Shown: positions 28,063-37,606 of the stretch, piece by piece
Layout: the number at the start of each line of letters is the position of its first letter
How positions within the stretch are numbered: position 1 is the first letter of the stretch
Source of the DNA: a virus
Direction: 5' to 3' (one strand)
Virus record (IMG/VR): IMGVR_UViG_3300030116_003778
Span: 1-40,111 of that record
DNA: 40,111 bases
Translations under genes and position numbers: made by a program
The notes under the pieces: model-generated
Told to the model about the DNA's origin: nothing
The model's database searches: none
Seen by the model: only the letters and a program-made list of their open reading frames with translations

Positions 28063-31000
28063 TGCAAAATAAACTTGGTTTTCTAAATGAAACTGTAGAG
28101 CTTTTTGAATCAAGTCCTAGAGCAAGAGAGCATAATCAATATGGCTCTCACATATATACGCCTGAACTTGACGATATGTTTGGTGCTAAAAAAGGAAGAC
28201 CTTTTATTGGTGCAGATGGCAGAACTTATTACACTGCATTTTATGATGATCCTGATACTGGTAGAAAAGCTAGTGATTATATAAATGAAAAACTTTGGAA
28301 CAGGACACAAGGCGATACCTTAGAATTTTCATCCAGGTATACAGGTTTACCAAAAGACAACCCTACTGTTGTTAACTATTCAAATGAAATCAAAAGAAGA
28401 AAGAAGCTGCAAGATTTAGAAGCGGCTAAAGAGCGTTTTGCTAATTATGTAAATTTACAAGAACGCAAAGAAGAGCTGTATACAGAGTTTCCTAGCCTTG
28501 AAAGCAAGATTGACAAGTTAATAGAAACAGGTAAATACAGCGTTGATGGAATCAGAGACATTGTATCTAAGGTTAAGCTGCCTGATGATTTTGATTACGA
28601 CACTTTTAAAAATGATATGAAAACCTACTTTGACTATACAGAAGACGAAGAAGAGGGTTTCAAAAATGCGTTTCTCAGAGGTTATGGCAATCTAAAACAA
28701 ATGGTAAATGTATTAGGGTATCAATTAGGCGTAGACCCTGAAGAGAGAATAAAACAAATTGCAATAGAACAGGCAAATCTAGACGAGCTAGAATCATCTG
28801 AAGGTTTACAAAGATTTCAAAACCCTAATAACGATTTTAAAACAATAGCAGAAGAGTTAAAAGCTAATCCAGTATCAATAATATCTCAACTCACAGCAGA
28901 AAGTTTAACACAATTTTTACCAGTAGGATTTGCACTAGGTATTCCTGTATATGCTGCTACAGCCGCAGCAAGTTTACCTTTAGCTGTAGGCACTGCAACA
29001 GCAGCAGGGTTAGCATCTTTAGGTATAGAATATACAGGTGAGATTTTAAATTCATTTAGACAGCAAGGTGTTGATGTAAAGAATCCTGATGAATTAGCTG
29101 CAGCTTTTGCAGATGAGGATGTAAATGCTAAAGCTAGAACAGAAGCTATAGAAAAAGGTGTACCAGTTGCATTGTTTGATGGTATTAGTGGTGGTGTAGC
29201 AGGTAGATTTTTCAAACAAGCAAGAGGGTTAGGGTTAACAAGAAGATTGACTGCAGTGGGTAAGGAGATTGTTACCCAAGCAGGTTTAGGTGCTACTGGC
29301 GAAGCAGTAGGGCAGTTTGTAGCTTTAGATGTTGAAGAGGGCGAACAATATAATTTACCTGCTATTGTAGCGGAAGGTGTAGTAGAGATTGCAACAGGTG
29401 GCGTTGCAGGTACAGTTAATATATTGTTTGACAATGGAAATAAGATTGAGAATGTACCTGATGATGATCCTTTTGTCCAGGACGTAGCTGATGCAATGCT
29501 TGAGAACGAACAAGCACCTAGAAACGAAAAAGAAGCATTGTTCTCTAGCAGAGTGTCTAGTATGAAGAATAAGAACTTGCAGCCTTCTATTGGGTTTGCA
29601 GGTGAAATAGTACAGCCATTTACAGAAAAAGAAATAGAGTCAAAGAATTATAGCCCTTCTTTGTTTTCTGATAGTGAAATACAAAAAGGCGACCCTGATT
29701 ATATAGATGATGGTGTTACAAGGTATAGATTGCCTGTCCAGGGTCAAAACTTTGATTACAAAGATGGTAGGCGTATTGTATTGTCAGAAGACGCTACACA
29801 AGCAGATTTTGTAGAGGAAGTAGTAGAGTCAGCTAAAGTACAGATGGCAAATGAAGACCCTCAATTAGACAATGATATAGATGCATGGGTTAGAAGCAAA
29901 GAGATTGAAGCTATAGAAAATAGTATAGAGCTACCTTACAAAGATATAGAGCTGTATAGTAAAGCGGTATTGGATAGATTAGGTTATGATGTTGGATTGC
30001 CTGAAGGTTTTAACTTGCCTGAAGAATTGTTTGAAGCAACTAAAGATAAACTTGAGACAGAAGATGGAGGAAACGTCTTAGATGGAATGGAAGTGAATAC
30101 GGAATCCACCGCTACCCCTGAACCTGATCTAACTTTTAATTTCAAAGTTGGTGATATTATAAAAAGTACAGATGGTTCTAACGTTAGTTTGATTGTCACT
30201 GACGTAAGTGACAATAAATTTGTTAGAGGCGTATCTACTCAAACAGGTGACGGTAAAGTCATATCGTTTTACAAAAATAAAAATTGGAAATTAGAAGACG
30301 AAAACACTTTAAGTGAATTTCAAAAAGAAAACGTAAAAAAATACAAACCTGAGCCAGAGCCTGAAGTCAAAGAACAGCCAGAAATAGCTACTGAAAGAAA
30401 GGCAACTCCTGAAGCAAAAACTATAACAGTTGATCCAAGAACTATAGAAATAGATGAAGAAAGATTTCAACCTAGAGAAGAGTACAGTCAGGCAACTGTT
30501 GATAGTATAGCAGAAAACTTTGACCCATTAACATTTGAACCACCATTAGTATGGAAAGACCCTGCTGATGGTAAATTTTACATAGTAGGAGGACACCATA
30601 GACAATTAGGTGTCTTAAAAGGAGGCTACGAATCAATAAATTACAAGGTTATTGAAGGCTCTCTAGAAGATGCTATAGGGTATTCTGAGGAAACCAATAC
30701 AAATAGAAAAGAACAGACTGTTTTTGAGAACGCAGCAATAATTAGAAGAAGAAGAGATGCAGGTCAAACTTTTCCTGAGATAGCTGCAAAGCTAACAGGG
30801 TTAGAACAATCATTTTTACCAACACTGCATGCATTATCATTTTTAGACCCTAAAGGTTTATTTAAAGAGAATTACGAAAACACTTCAGGTTTTAGAAGAA
30901 TAAAAACTAAAGCACAGGATATAGGAAGAAAACGTAAAAGATACGATTGGATGACAGATAGGCATGAAGACGACATATTTACCTACCTTTATAAAGAAAA

Positions 31001-33704
31001 CGCTGTAGAACAAGATTACCAAAAAGTTGAGGTAAATATAGATAAGACTTTAGAAAAAGTCGATGCTATGAATGAAAAGCCTAGCACTATTTTAAATCAA
31101 TTAAGAAAAAATATAGTCGAGCTACCTGAAGATGCTGATGCAGAAACGCAAAATAAGGCGGAAGATTTTGATGCTCGTATTAGAAGTTTACAGGCTCAAC
31201 TTGATGACACAGGTACGATAGCAGAACAAGCTGAAAAGTTAGCTGCCAATGATAAAGATTTAAAAGCAACAGATGCAGCTAAACAGATAGAAGAAGATTT
31301 AATAGAAAAGAAAAAAAAGGTTTTAAAAGAAAAAGCTGATTTTATTGATTCTTTAACTGAAGAAGACCCTAATCAGTCTGTATTGTTTAGCTTAAGCCCT
31401 GACCAGGTTAAAGAGTATAGCAAGTACTATGACAAGAAAGTAACCAGGCAGGAAAGAAAGAACGCAAGAAACTCCGAAAAGCAATACAGGACAAAACAGA
31501 AAAGAGATTATTTTAGATCATTATCATCAAGGCTAGACCAAATACATCCTAAACTAAAAGAGTCTTTGCGTCGTTATCAAAAAGCTGAAGCAGATATATT
31601 GACTAGCTATTTAACTGCTGCTGAGCCTTTTGCTAAGTCTTTACAGCGTTTGCAGAAAAAAGCAAGAAGCAAAAAAGCCAGGGCTAATTATGTAGCATTA
31701 AAACTTGCTTTATTTAATGGAGATGTAGCAGGAATTGAATCTGCCCTGGGAAATAGAAGGCTTATAAAGCAATATAGAACTTGGAAAGCAGCACATCAAA
31801 ACCTGCACGATCAGGCAATGGCGGTTGGGGTTGATATGGGATTTATTGAGAATCACTTTCCAAGAGAAGTATCCAATTATGATGCATTTTTACAATATGT
31901 ATCAGGTATTACATCAAGCGGTAAGGTAAGTAAAATATCACAAGCATTTCAAGATGCACAAGCCAAACAAGGTGGAGTGCCTTTAACCAATGAACAAAAA
32001 GTGTCTATTGCTAACTTGTTATTACGTCAAAGCAAAAACCTTATGACTAAAAAAACGACTGACTGGACTAAAAGTAGAAAGATAGACGAGCTTACGCCTG
32101 AGCTATTAAAGTTCTATTCTGAGCCGCATATAGGACTAGCTAGATATGGTTCAGGATTAGCAAAGCAAATTGCTATAGCTAAATATTTAGGCGGCAGACC
32201 AAATAGATATGCAGTCAGAAAGTTTCCTAAAGCAGAAAAAATTAAAGGGTATGGATTGTATGATTTTAGAGCTAATACGTTTTTAAGATACGACAACTTT
32301 GACCTTATTGTATTCCCTAAGTTTAATGACCCTAAAGCGTTGTCTATGATGGAGATATTGCGAGAGGAAGAGCAGCGTAAAACAGGCGTTCCTTACAAAG
32401 GTATACAAGACCAAATAGGCGAGATGGTGCTGCAAATAGAATCTAGGTTTGGTATGTTAAGTAAAGGTCAAAGCCAAAGATTGACGCAGCTATTATCTGA
32501 TTATTTCAATGAGAATTCCATGAATCCGTTTGTAAGCGGTATGCGTTCTATTGGTTACATCTCTTCTATGGGTAGTTTTTTTAGTGCAATAACGCAGCTT
32601 GGTGACTTAGGTGCTGCTATTTATAGATCAGGTCAAGGTAGATTTGCAGGATTTGTAAGACCTTCTACATACACAAGGGTTCTTAGTGAATTTATAAAGA
32701 GCTTTACAAAGCTAAATAAAATAAAATTAAAAGATTTAGGGTTGGAAGACAAAGTGCTGCAAGAGTTAAGTGAGAACAGGTCTACTTTGCAAAATGCTCT
32801 TAACCTTGTTTTTAAGGCATCAGGTATAAAATTAGTAGATAGAATTGGTAAAGAAACGTATGTCAATACTGTTATGGGTAGATATACTAAGGCAGCAAAA
32901 CAATTAGTAAAGGGTCGGAAGAATAAATTAACAAGAGATTTACAAAGAAGAGTTAGCAACAAGTTTAACTCTTTAGAAACCGCTAAGGTCATACGTGACT
33001 TAGCTAATGGTAAAAAATCAGATTTAGTAGAGCTGTTAGCATATAGCGAACTATTAGATGTGCAGCCAGTGGCTAAGAGTGAAGTGCCAGTAGGATACTT
33101 AAGACATCCTAATGGTCGCATAATGTATATGTTAAAAACTTATTTCTTAAAAAGGTTTGATATATTCCAAAAAGAAACACAATTATTAAAGCAGCAAGGA
33201 AAACGTAATGCTGCATATATTAACATCGTTATGCTTGGAATGGTGTTAGCAATGGCAGAAGCTAGTGCAGATAAGATAAAAGACATGATGGCAGGTAGAC
33301 CTACTGAATTAGATGAATATGTATACAGTAATCTGTTAAAGCTCGTTGGTGTATCACGTTATCATTATTACAACTTTATTAACAGCAAACCTTCTCAAGC
33401 AATTCTTAAAATGTTAGTGCCGCCTTTTGACTACCTTGATGACCCCTGGCAGGATTTAAAATTTTTAGTCGGCAGGTTAGATAAATATAAAAATACTAGG
33501 ACACCTGCTAAGTACGCACTAGATGATTTTAAGAAAAGAGGTGCAAGGTGGATTAGGCATATACCTGTAGCAGGTAAACACTTGTATTGGATCGATGAAA
33601 GCAACTCCTGGAAAAAAACAATAGATGAATATGCACCATTTATGTCACCAGGATATGGTAAAAGAGTCTTGAAGGAAAGACGAGAAAAAGAACGGAATAA
33701 ATAG
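28062..33704 (+). CDS. Giant ejection (internal virion) protein with ParB-like domain (1880 aa)
   Basis: The largest gene. Residues about 280-325 form a hydrophobic Ala/Gly-rich region (A-L-G-I-P-V-Y-A-A-T, then A-V-G-T-A-T-A-A-G-L), and about 1718-1738 another (Y-I-N-I-V-M-L-G-M-V-L-A-M-A), as expected for a protein that spans the host membrane during infection. Residues 788-930 contain a ParB/sulfiredoxin-like core: Q-P-R at 803-805, G-G-H-H-R at 843-847, followed by a helical R-R-R-R-D-A-G-Q-T-F-P-E-I-A-A-K-L-T stretch resembling the ParB helix-turn-helix. Long coiled-coil parts fill the rest. It follows proteins A and B and is the last of the ejection set. No lytic transglycosylase motif was found, although T7 gp16-type proteins have one. 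Confidence 0.75.
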   Translation: MQNKLGFLNETVELFESSPRAREHNQYGSHIYTPELDDMFGAKKGRPFIGADGRTYYTAFYDDPDTGRKASDYINEKLWNRTQGDTLEFSSRYTGLPKDNPTVVNYSNEIKRRKKLQDLEAAKERFANYVNLQERKEELYTEFPSLESKIDKLIETGKYSVDGIRDIVSKVKLPDDFDYDTFKNDMKTYFDYTEDEEEGFKNAFLRGYGNLKQMVNVLGYQLGVDPEERIKQIAIEQANLDELESSEGLQRFQNPNNDFKTIAEELKANPVSIISQLTAESLTQFLPVGFALGIPVYAATAAASLPLAVGTATAAGLASLGIEYTGEILNSFRQQGVDVKNPDELAAAFADEDVNAKARTEAIEKGVPVALFDGISGGVAGRFFKQARGLGLTRRLTAVGKEIVTQAGLGATGEAVGQFVALDVEEGEQYNLPAIVAEGVVEIATGGVAGTVNILFDNGNKIENVPDDDPFVQDVADAMLENEQAPRNEKEALFSSRVSSMKNKNLQPSIGFAGEIVQPFTEKEIESKNYSPSLFSDSEIQKGDPDYIDDGVTRYRLPVQGQNFDYKDGRRIVLSEDATQADFVEEVVESAKVQMANEDPQLDNDIDAWVRSKEIEAIENSIELPYKDIELYSKAVLDRLGYDVGLPEGFNLPEELFEATKDKLETEDGGNVLDGMEVNTESTATPEPDLTFNFKVGDIIKSTDGSNVSLIVTDVSDNKFVRGVSTQTGDGKVISFYKNKNWKLEDENTLSEFQKENVKKYKPEPEPEVKEQPEIATERKATPEAKTITVDPRTIEIDEERFQPREEYSQATVDSIAENFDPLTFEPPLVWKDPADGKFYIVGGHHRQLGVLKGGYESINYKVIEGSLEDAIGYSEETNTNRKEQTVFENAAIIRRRRDAGQTFPEIAAKLTGLEQSFLPTLHALSFLDPKGLFKENYENTSGFRRIKTKAQDIGRKRKRYDWMTDRHEDDIFTYLYKENAVEQDYQKVEVNIDKTLEKVDAMNEKPSTILNQLRKNIVELPEDADAETQNKAEDFDARIRSLQAQLDDTGTIAEQAEKLAANDKDLKATDAAKQIEEDLIEKKKKVLKEKADFIDSLTEEDPNQSVLFSLSPDQVKEYSKYYDKKVTRQERKNARNSEKQYRTKQKRDYFRSLSSRLDQIHPKLKESLRRYQKAEADILTSYLTAAEPFAKSLQRLQKKARSKKARANYVALKLALFNGDVAGIESALGNRRLIKQYRTWKAAHQNLHDQAMAVGVDMGFIENHFPREVSNYDAFLQYVSGITSSGKVSKISQAFQDAQAKQGGVPLTNEQKVSIANLLLRQSKNLMTKKTTDWTKSRKIDELTPELLKFYSEPHIGLARYGSGLAKQIAIAKYLGGRPNRYAVRKFPKAEKIKGYGLYDFRANTFLRYDNFDLIVFPKFNDPKALSMMEILREEEQRKTGVPYKGIQDQIGEMVLQIESRFGMLSKGQSQRLTQLLSDYFNENSMNPFVSGMRSIGYISSMGSFFSAITQLGDLGAAIYRSGQGRFAGFVRPSTYTRVLSEFIKSFTKLNKIKLKDLGLEDKVLQELSENRSTLQNALNLVFKASGIKLVDRIGKETYVNTVMGRYTKAAKQLVKGRKNKLTRDLQRRVSNKFNSLETAKVIRDLANGKKSDLVELLAYSELLDVQPVAKSEVPVGYLRHPNGRIMYMLKTYFLKRFDIFQKETQLLKQQGKRNAAYINIVMLGMVLAMAEASADKIKDMMAGRPTELDEYVYSNLLKLVGVSRYHYYNFINSKPSQAILKMLVPPFDYLDDPWQDLKFLVGRLDKYKNTRTPAKYALDDFKKRGARWIRHIPVAGKHLYWIDESNSWKKTIDEYAPFMSPGYGKRVLKERREKERNK

Positions 33705-33712
33705 TTTAAAGG

Positions 33713-33718
33713 TATAAT
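33713..33718 (+). promoter_or_regulatory. Possible -10 box ahead of the fibre array
   Basis: TATAAT just after the giant gene, but the sequence 17 bases upstream (GAACGG) does not match a -35 box. It may be a weak promoter for the fibre genes from 33740, or chance in AT-rich DNA. Confidence 0.25.
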
Positions 33719-33739
33719 TAGAGCAATATTCTATACACT

Positions 33740-34078
33740 ATGGCAGGTTTAACTAATAAAACACCCGCACAAACCTACAAAGACTTGCTTACAGTTCACA
33801 CTGAGAGCAATGCTAATGAAGGTTTAGAAGCCACCGTAAAACCCATTGAAGATGGGGAGGGGGTTCAATCAGCCTTACAGATTAGCACAGTAGACGTTAA
33901 TGTTAATGGGCATGGTTCTAGTTCAGGTCTTTTGCTGAATGGAGTTAGGGTTACTACTGATGCTGCAGAATTAAATAATTTATCAGGAAGAACATTTGGA
34001 GACAATAGTGCGGTAGTAACGCTGAACGCAACGCAAGAATTAAATAACAAAACAGTTGATGGGGGTACATTTACATAA
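33740..34078 (+). CDS. Fibre or fibre-base protein (112 aa)
   Basis: A 112-residue Gly/Asn/Thr-rich protein with D-V-N-V-N-G-H-G-S-S-S-G-L-L-L and a T-Q-E-L-N-N-K-T-V-D-G-G-T-F-T end. That final phrase is common at the start of phage fibre proteins (L-x-N-K-T-x-x-x-G-T). It ends in a TAATG overlap with the next fibre gene and could form the fibre base joined to the virion. No ribosome-binding site is evident. Confidence 0.6.
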   Translation: MAGLTNKTPAQTYKDLLTVHTESNANEGLEATVKPIEDGEGVQSALQISTVDVNVNGHGSSSGLLLNGVRVTTDAAELNNLSGRTFGDNSAVVTLNATQELNNKTVDGGTFT

Positions 34079-34977
34079 TGGCATCAAACACTTTACAAAT
34101 TAAAAGAAATTCAGCCTACGATAGCTCGAGCAATCCTTCTTCGTTAGCTTATGGTGAGTTAGCATGGGCTAATAATAATAATAAGATTTTTGTTGGTAAG
34201 CAAACCAACAGTGGGGGAACAACCACACCATTCCATTTAGGAACTACAAGCGACATAACAGGCGGCGATGGTATTACAGCAACGCTTGGATCAGGGAATG
34301 GAGACAATACATTAACACTTAGTGTTACATCTAGTATAGCAGGAGATGGACTTGCTTATAGTAGCGGCGTAGTATCTGTAAATGTTGATGATAGTTCTAT
34401 AGAAACTAATAGTGATTCATTGAGAGTAAAGGCTTCAGGTATTACTAATGCTATGTTAGCAGGGTCTATTGCTAACGCCAAACTGGCTAATTCTACTTTT
34501 GCTGTTACGGATGGCAGCACATCAAGCAATATTTCTTTAGGCAATACCTTAACATTTGCAGGTGTAGCTAACGAAACTGATGTAAATGTCTCAGGCGGTA
34601 CAGTTACATATGGCATTGTATCCAACCCAACATTGACTGGTAATGTTACTATTTCAGGTAATCTAGAGGTACAAGGTACAACAACTACAGTTGACTCTAC
34701 AGTAGTTACTATAGATGACCCAGTATTTACACTTGGTGGAGACACAGCCCCATCATCGGATGATAATAAAGACAGAGGTATAGAATTTAGATATTATAAT
34801 AGTGGTTCTGCTAAAGTAGGATTCTTTGGTATGGATGATACAGACCAAGTGTTCAGATATATCCCTGACGCTACAAACACATCTGAAGTTTTTTCAGGTT
34901 CTGTAGGTAATGCAGAATTCGCATCAATTAAAGCAACAGCTATTACTGACGCTACGATTGAGTGCGGCACTTTCTAA
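34078..34977 (+). CDS. Tail fibre protein (299 aa)
   Basis: A 299-residue Ser/Thr/Gly/Asn-rich beta protein with short-repeat style shaft sequence (S-G-G-T-V-T-Y, L-T-G-N-V-T-I-S-G-N-L-E-V-Q-G). The opening, S-N-T-L-Q-I-K-R-N, and G-E-L-A-W-A-N-N-N-N-K-I-F-V-G-K are common N-terminal modules of phage fibres that attach to the tail. It ends in E-C-G-T-F. The next gene starts at the following base. Confidence 0.75.
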   Translation: MASNTLQIKRNSAYDSSSNPSSLAYGELAWANNNNKIFVGKQTNSGGTTTPFHLGTTSDITGGDGITATLGSGNGDNTLTLSVTSSIAGDGLAYSSGVVSVNVDDSSIETNSDSLRVKASGITNAMLAGSIANAKLANSTFAVTDGSTSSNISLGNTLTFAGVANETDVNVSGGTVTYGIVSNPTLTGNVTISGNLEVQGTTTTVDSTVVTIDDPVFTLGGDTAPSSDDNKDRGIEFRYYNSGSAKVGFFGMDDTDQVFRYIPDATNTSEVFSGSVGNAEFASIKATAITDATIECGTF

Positions 34978-35202
34978 ATGGCTAGTAATAAATTACAGCT
35001 AAAAAAGAGTAGTTCTGCAGGAGCTACCCCTCCAGTAAGTGGCGGTTCAACATTACTTGCAGGAGAGGTCGCTATTAATACAGCAGATAGAAAATTGTAT
35101 TTTAAGGACTCTTCAGGTAATCTCAAATATTTTGTAGAGTCTGAAGAAGCAAAACAAACAGCTATTGACGAAAGCATAGCTCTAGCTATAGGACTTGGAT
35201 AG
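34978..35202 (+). CDS. Small fibre-adaptor protein (74 aa)
   Basis: A 74-residue protein with S-N-K-L-Q-L-K-K-S (compare S-N-T-L-Q-I-K-R-N in the fibre before), then a G-E-V-A-I-N-T-A-D-R-K-L-Y-F-K-D motif that marks N-terminal attachment domains of tropism or fibre proteins. It looks like a stand-alone attachment module, perhaps a truncated fibre, with an acidic C-terminal helix. It ends in a stop overlapped by a GTG start. Confidence 0.6.
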   Translation: MASNKLQLKKSSSAGATPPVSGGSTLLAGEVAINTADRKLYFKDSSGNLKYFVESEEAKQTAIDESIALAIGLG

Positions 35203-35543
35203 TGGCAAATACATTTAAATTAAAAACAAAAGCAAACCTCACAACATCACTAGCTACTGTATACACCTCTCCTTCAGCAACTAGCACAGTTGTATTAGGT
35301 ATTGCACTAGCTAATACTTCTGCTAACAGTGTTACTGCTGATATACAGATTATATCAGATACTTCTGACACTGAAACCAATGCAAATGTTTATCTAGGTA
35401 AAAACTTACCAATACCATCAGGAGGTACACTTGAGATCATGCAGGGCAATAAATTAGTTTTACAAGCTACTGACGCTATAAAAGCTAAAGCATCCACTGG
35501 CTCTGCTGTAGACATTAGTCTATCTATAATGGAGATAACCTAA
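35202..35543 (+). CDS. Beta-sandwich structural protein (113 aa)
   Basis: A 113-residue Ser/Thr/Ala-rich protein starting at GTG (35202, overlapping the previous TAG). Regular beta strands (T-S-T-V-V-L-G-I-A-L-A-N-T, V-T-A-D-I-Q-I-I, G-T-L-E-I-M-Q-G-N-K-L-V-L-Q-A-T) are typical of a small fibre-associated or baseplate-like beta sandwich found in marine phages. It ends in a TAATG overlap with the next gene. Confidence 0.6.
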   Translation: MANTFKLKTKANLTTSLATVYTSPSATSTVVLGIALANTSANSVTADIQIISDTSDTETNANVYLGKNLPIPSGGTLEIMQGNKLVLQATDAIKAKASTGSAVDISLSIMEIT

Positions 35544-37423
35544 TGGGTTATTTAGGTAATGAACCTGCTGACGTAGCAGTAACCGTAGGTCAAGGTGTTA
35601 TAGATGCATCTCATATACAAGACTCTTCAATCACTACTGCTGACTTAGGTAATGACGCAGTAACTCCAAACAAGATAGATGATGATGGCACAGGCTTTCA
35701 AATGGGAAGTCTTGGGCTTGGTGGAGCAGTATCAAGTTCAGATAAGCTAACAGTAAGCGGAGCAACAACAATAACTGGTGCAGGTTTAAATGCATCGCCA
35801 AATCTAGCAATTGACAATACTTCTAGTAGCTCTTATATACACTCTATTGAAGCTCTTGGTGCAAACATGACCGCAGGTCAAACCAATATTATAAATCTTG
35901 GAAAAATTGGCGATTCAAAAAATAGTGGAGTAATAGGCTACAAGTGGAATGGAGCAGGTTCTAATGATAATCTTTTAACATTTGAGCATTGGGGAACTGG
36001 AGCTTTGCAAACAATTGACGGTCTAGGGAATGTAACGTTCTTAGGTAATGGCTCAGACCAAACTACCAAATGGCACAGTGGATCAGCTTATGTAAATGCA
36101 AAGTTAGATGTAAGGCAATTAGCAATAGCATTTAGTGGTACAGATAAAGTTACTTCTGATACTAGCGGTAATTTTACTTTCTCAGGATTAACTCATTTAA
36201 AAGGCTCTGCTTGGAATAGTATTTTACGACTTGGAGATACTTCAAGGTCAGAACAATTAACTCACATAAATAATGGTACAGTTAATTTTTCAATTTATAC
36301 AAGCAATGGAACAAAAGGTGTAATAACAGCAAACCACGATGGGTCTGCAATGACATTAGGGGCAGATTATACAAGCGGTGCATTAACTGTTTATCCACCA
36401 ACTACTTTTACAAATCATGTAACTATAGATGGTGTTGGTCATCCTGTGCTTAAACTTGTAGGAGATGCAAGTGCAGGAGAATCTACGCACCTGCAACTAC
36501 ACAGAAGCAATGGACATGGCTTTACAATATACGATACAGGGAGTGCGTTAGCGTTTAGGTCAGACACTTCAAGCAATGACCAAATGTTACAGTTAGCGAA
36601 TAGTAATCAAGCAGCTACTTTTTACGGAGATGTTACTATTTCTAAGTCTAATGCAAAAATGACAATCTTTGCATCTAACACAGGCGACCACGAATCATTA
36701 GTTTTTGACAGGAACACAGCTAGTAATGGAGATTCTCAGGAGATAAGATGGAAACTGCAAGGAAATAACTATCCTGGCGGTTACATATTACATGAATTTA
36801 GTGATGCTAATAACAGCAGTATGGCGTTTGGGGTTAGAGATAGCGGTACACCTGCAACTGCCCTTAGTATTAATAGTTCAAGAGATGTTACTGTAGCAAA
36901 AAGACTTTACGTTACTGCTAATTTAGATGGAAATTTTGGTACAGAACTATTTAATGCGTCTAGCACAGGACATGGTACAAAAATTAGAGGTGGAAGTTCA
37001 TCTTCTCATTATGCTTTATTTGTGTCAAACCATAACCAAACAGGTGGTTCACTTTTTCAAGTCTTAGGAGATGGTAAATGCCAAACAGGAAGTGAATTGA
37101 CTATAGGTATGAACAGTACAGGTTTTTCTGCTGTTAAAGGTTCTGCAAGTGTTCAATTAGTTAATGGTGGTTCAATTAATGTTACTACTGGTGACAATCA
37201 GTTTATAATGCTTTCAGAAAACACACTTGGAAGAGGTGCGTTGTTTCATTGCACATACCCACAAGCAACACCGAATAGAATGTCTGACCCAAATTCAATT
37301 TATTCTGCATCTGATACAGCTAATCATGTTTGCGTTTTTAGTTCAGCAAATAGCTCAACAACAACAATTAAAAACAATATGGGTTCTACGCTCAATTTTA
37401 GAATAATAGTATTTGGAGTTTAA
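35543..37423 (+). CDS. Large tail fibre protein (626 aa)
   Basis: A 626-residue protein, Gly/Ser/Asn/Thr-rich throughout. The start, M-G-Y-L-G-N-E-P-A, followed by D-S-S-I-T-T-A-D-L-G-N-D-A-V-T, is the common virion-attachment module of marine phage fibres. A shaft of short strands follows and the last 100 residues (S-A-S-V-Q-L-V-N-G-G-S-I-N-V onward) look like a compact tip. No S74 domain is seen. It is one of four large fibre genes in the array. Confidence 0.75.
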   Translation: MGYLGNEPADVAVTVGQGVIDASHIQDSSITTADLGNDAVTPNKIDDDGTGFQMGSLGLGGAVSSSDKLTVSGATTITGAGLNASPNLAIDNTSSSSYIHSIEALGANMTAGQTNIINLGKIGDSKNSGVIGYKWNGAGSNDNLLTFEHWGTGALQTIDGLGNVTFLGNGSDQTTKWHSGSAYVNAKLDVRQLAIAFSGTDKVTSDTSGNFTFSGLTHLKGSAWNSILRLGDTSRSEQLTHINNGTVNFSIYTSNGTKGVITANHDGSAMTLGADYTSGALTVYPPTTFTNHVTIDGVGHPVLKLVGDASAGESTHLQLHRSNGHGFTIYDTGSALAFRSDTSSNDQMLQLANSNQAATFYGDVTISKSNAKMTIFASNTGDHESLVFDRNTASNGDSQEIRWKLQGNNYPGGYILHEFSDANNSSMAFGVRDSGTPATALSINSSRDVTVAKRLYVTANLDGNFGTELFNASSTGHGTKIRGGSSSSHYALFVSNHNQTGGSLFQVLGDGKCQTGSELTIGMNSTGFSAVKGSASVQLVNGGSINVTTGDNQFIMLSENTLGRGALFHCTYPQATPNRMSDPNSIYSASDTANHVCVFSSANSSTTTIKNNMGSTLNFRIIVFGV

Positions 37424-37432
37424 CAAAATAAT

Positions 37433-37606
37433 ATGAAAGCAAAAATGGTAAACATGGATGGTTTGTCTGCTAAGCAAAAGGCAATGATGAAAAAACACGC
37501 TAAGCATCACAACCAGTCACATATGAAATATATGGTAGGTGTAATGAGAAACGGTAAAACCTTTAAACAGGCACACGAAATAGCTATGAAGAAGGTAGGC
37601 AAGTAA
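37433..37606 (+). CDS. Small basic His/Met-rich protein (57 aa)
   Basis: A 57-residue protein with a His-rich core (K-K-H-A-K-H-H-N-Q-S-H-M-K-Y-M) and an end G-K-T-F-K-Q-A-H-E-I-A-M-K-K-V-G. This H-x-x-H-M...M...G-x-(S/T)-F-x-x-A-H pattern is a recurrent short protein of marine and cyanophages. It sits nine bases after one fibre gene and directly before another (TAA then ATG). Function unknown; metal binding by the His cluster is conceivable. Confidence 0.65.
   Translation: MKAKMVNMDGLSAKQKAMMKKHAKHHNQSHMKYMVGVMRNGKTFKQAHEIAMKKVGK

Noticed and set aside
28886-29434. 182-codon open frame on the minus strand inside the giant gene
   Set aside because: Ala/Pro/Ser/Thr-rich antisense shadow of the hydrophobic Ala/Gly-rich segment of the ejection protein; no start signals.
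32633-33121. 162-codon open frame on the minus strand inside the giant gene
   Set aside because: Antisense shadow with low-complexity Leu/Ser content and no ribosome-binding site.
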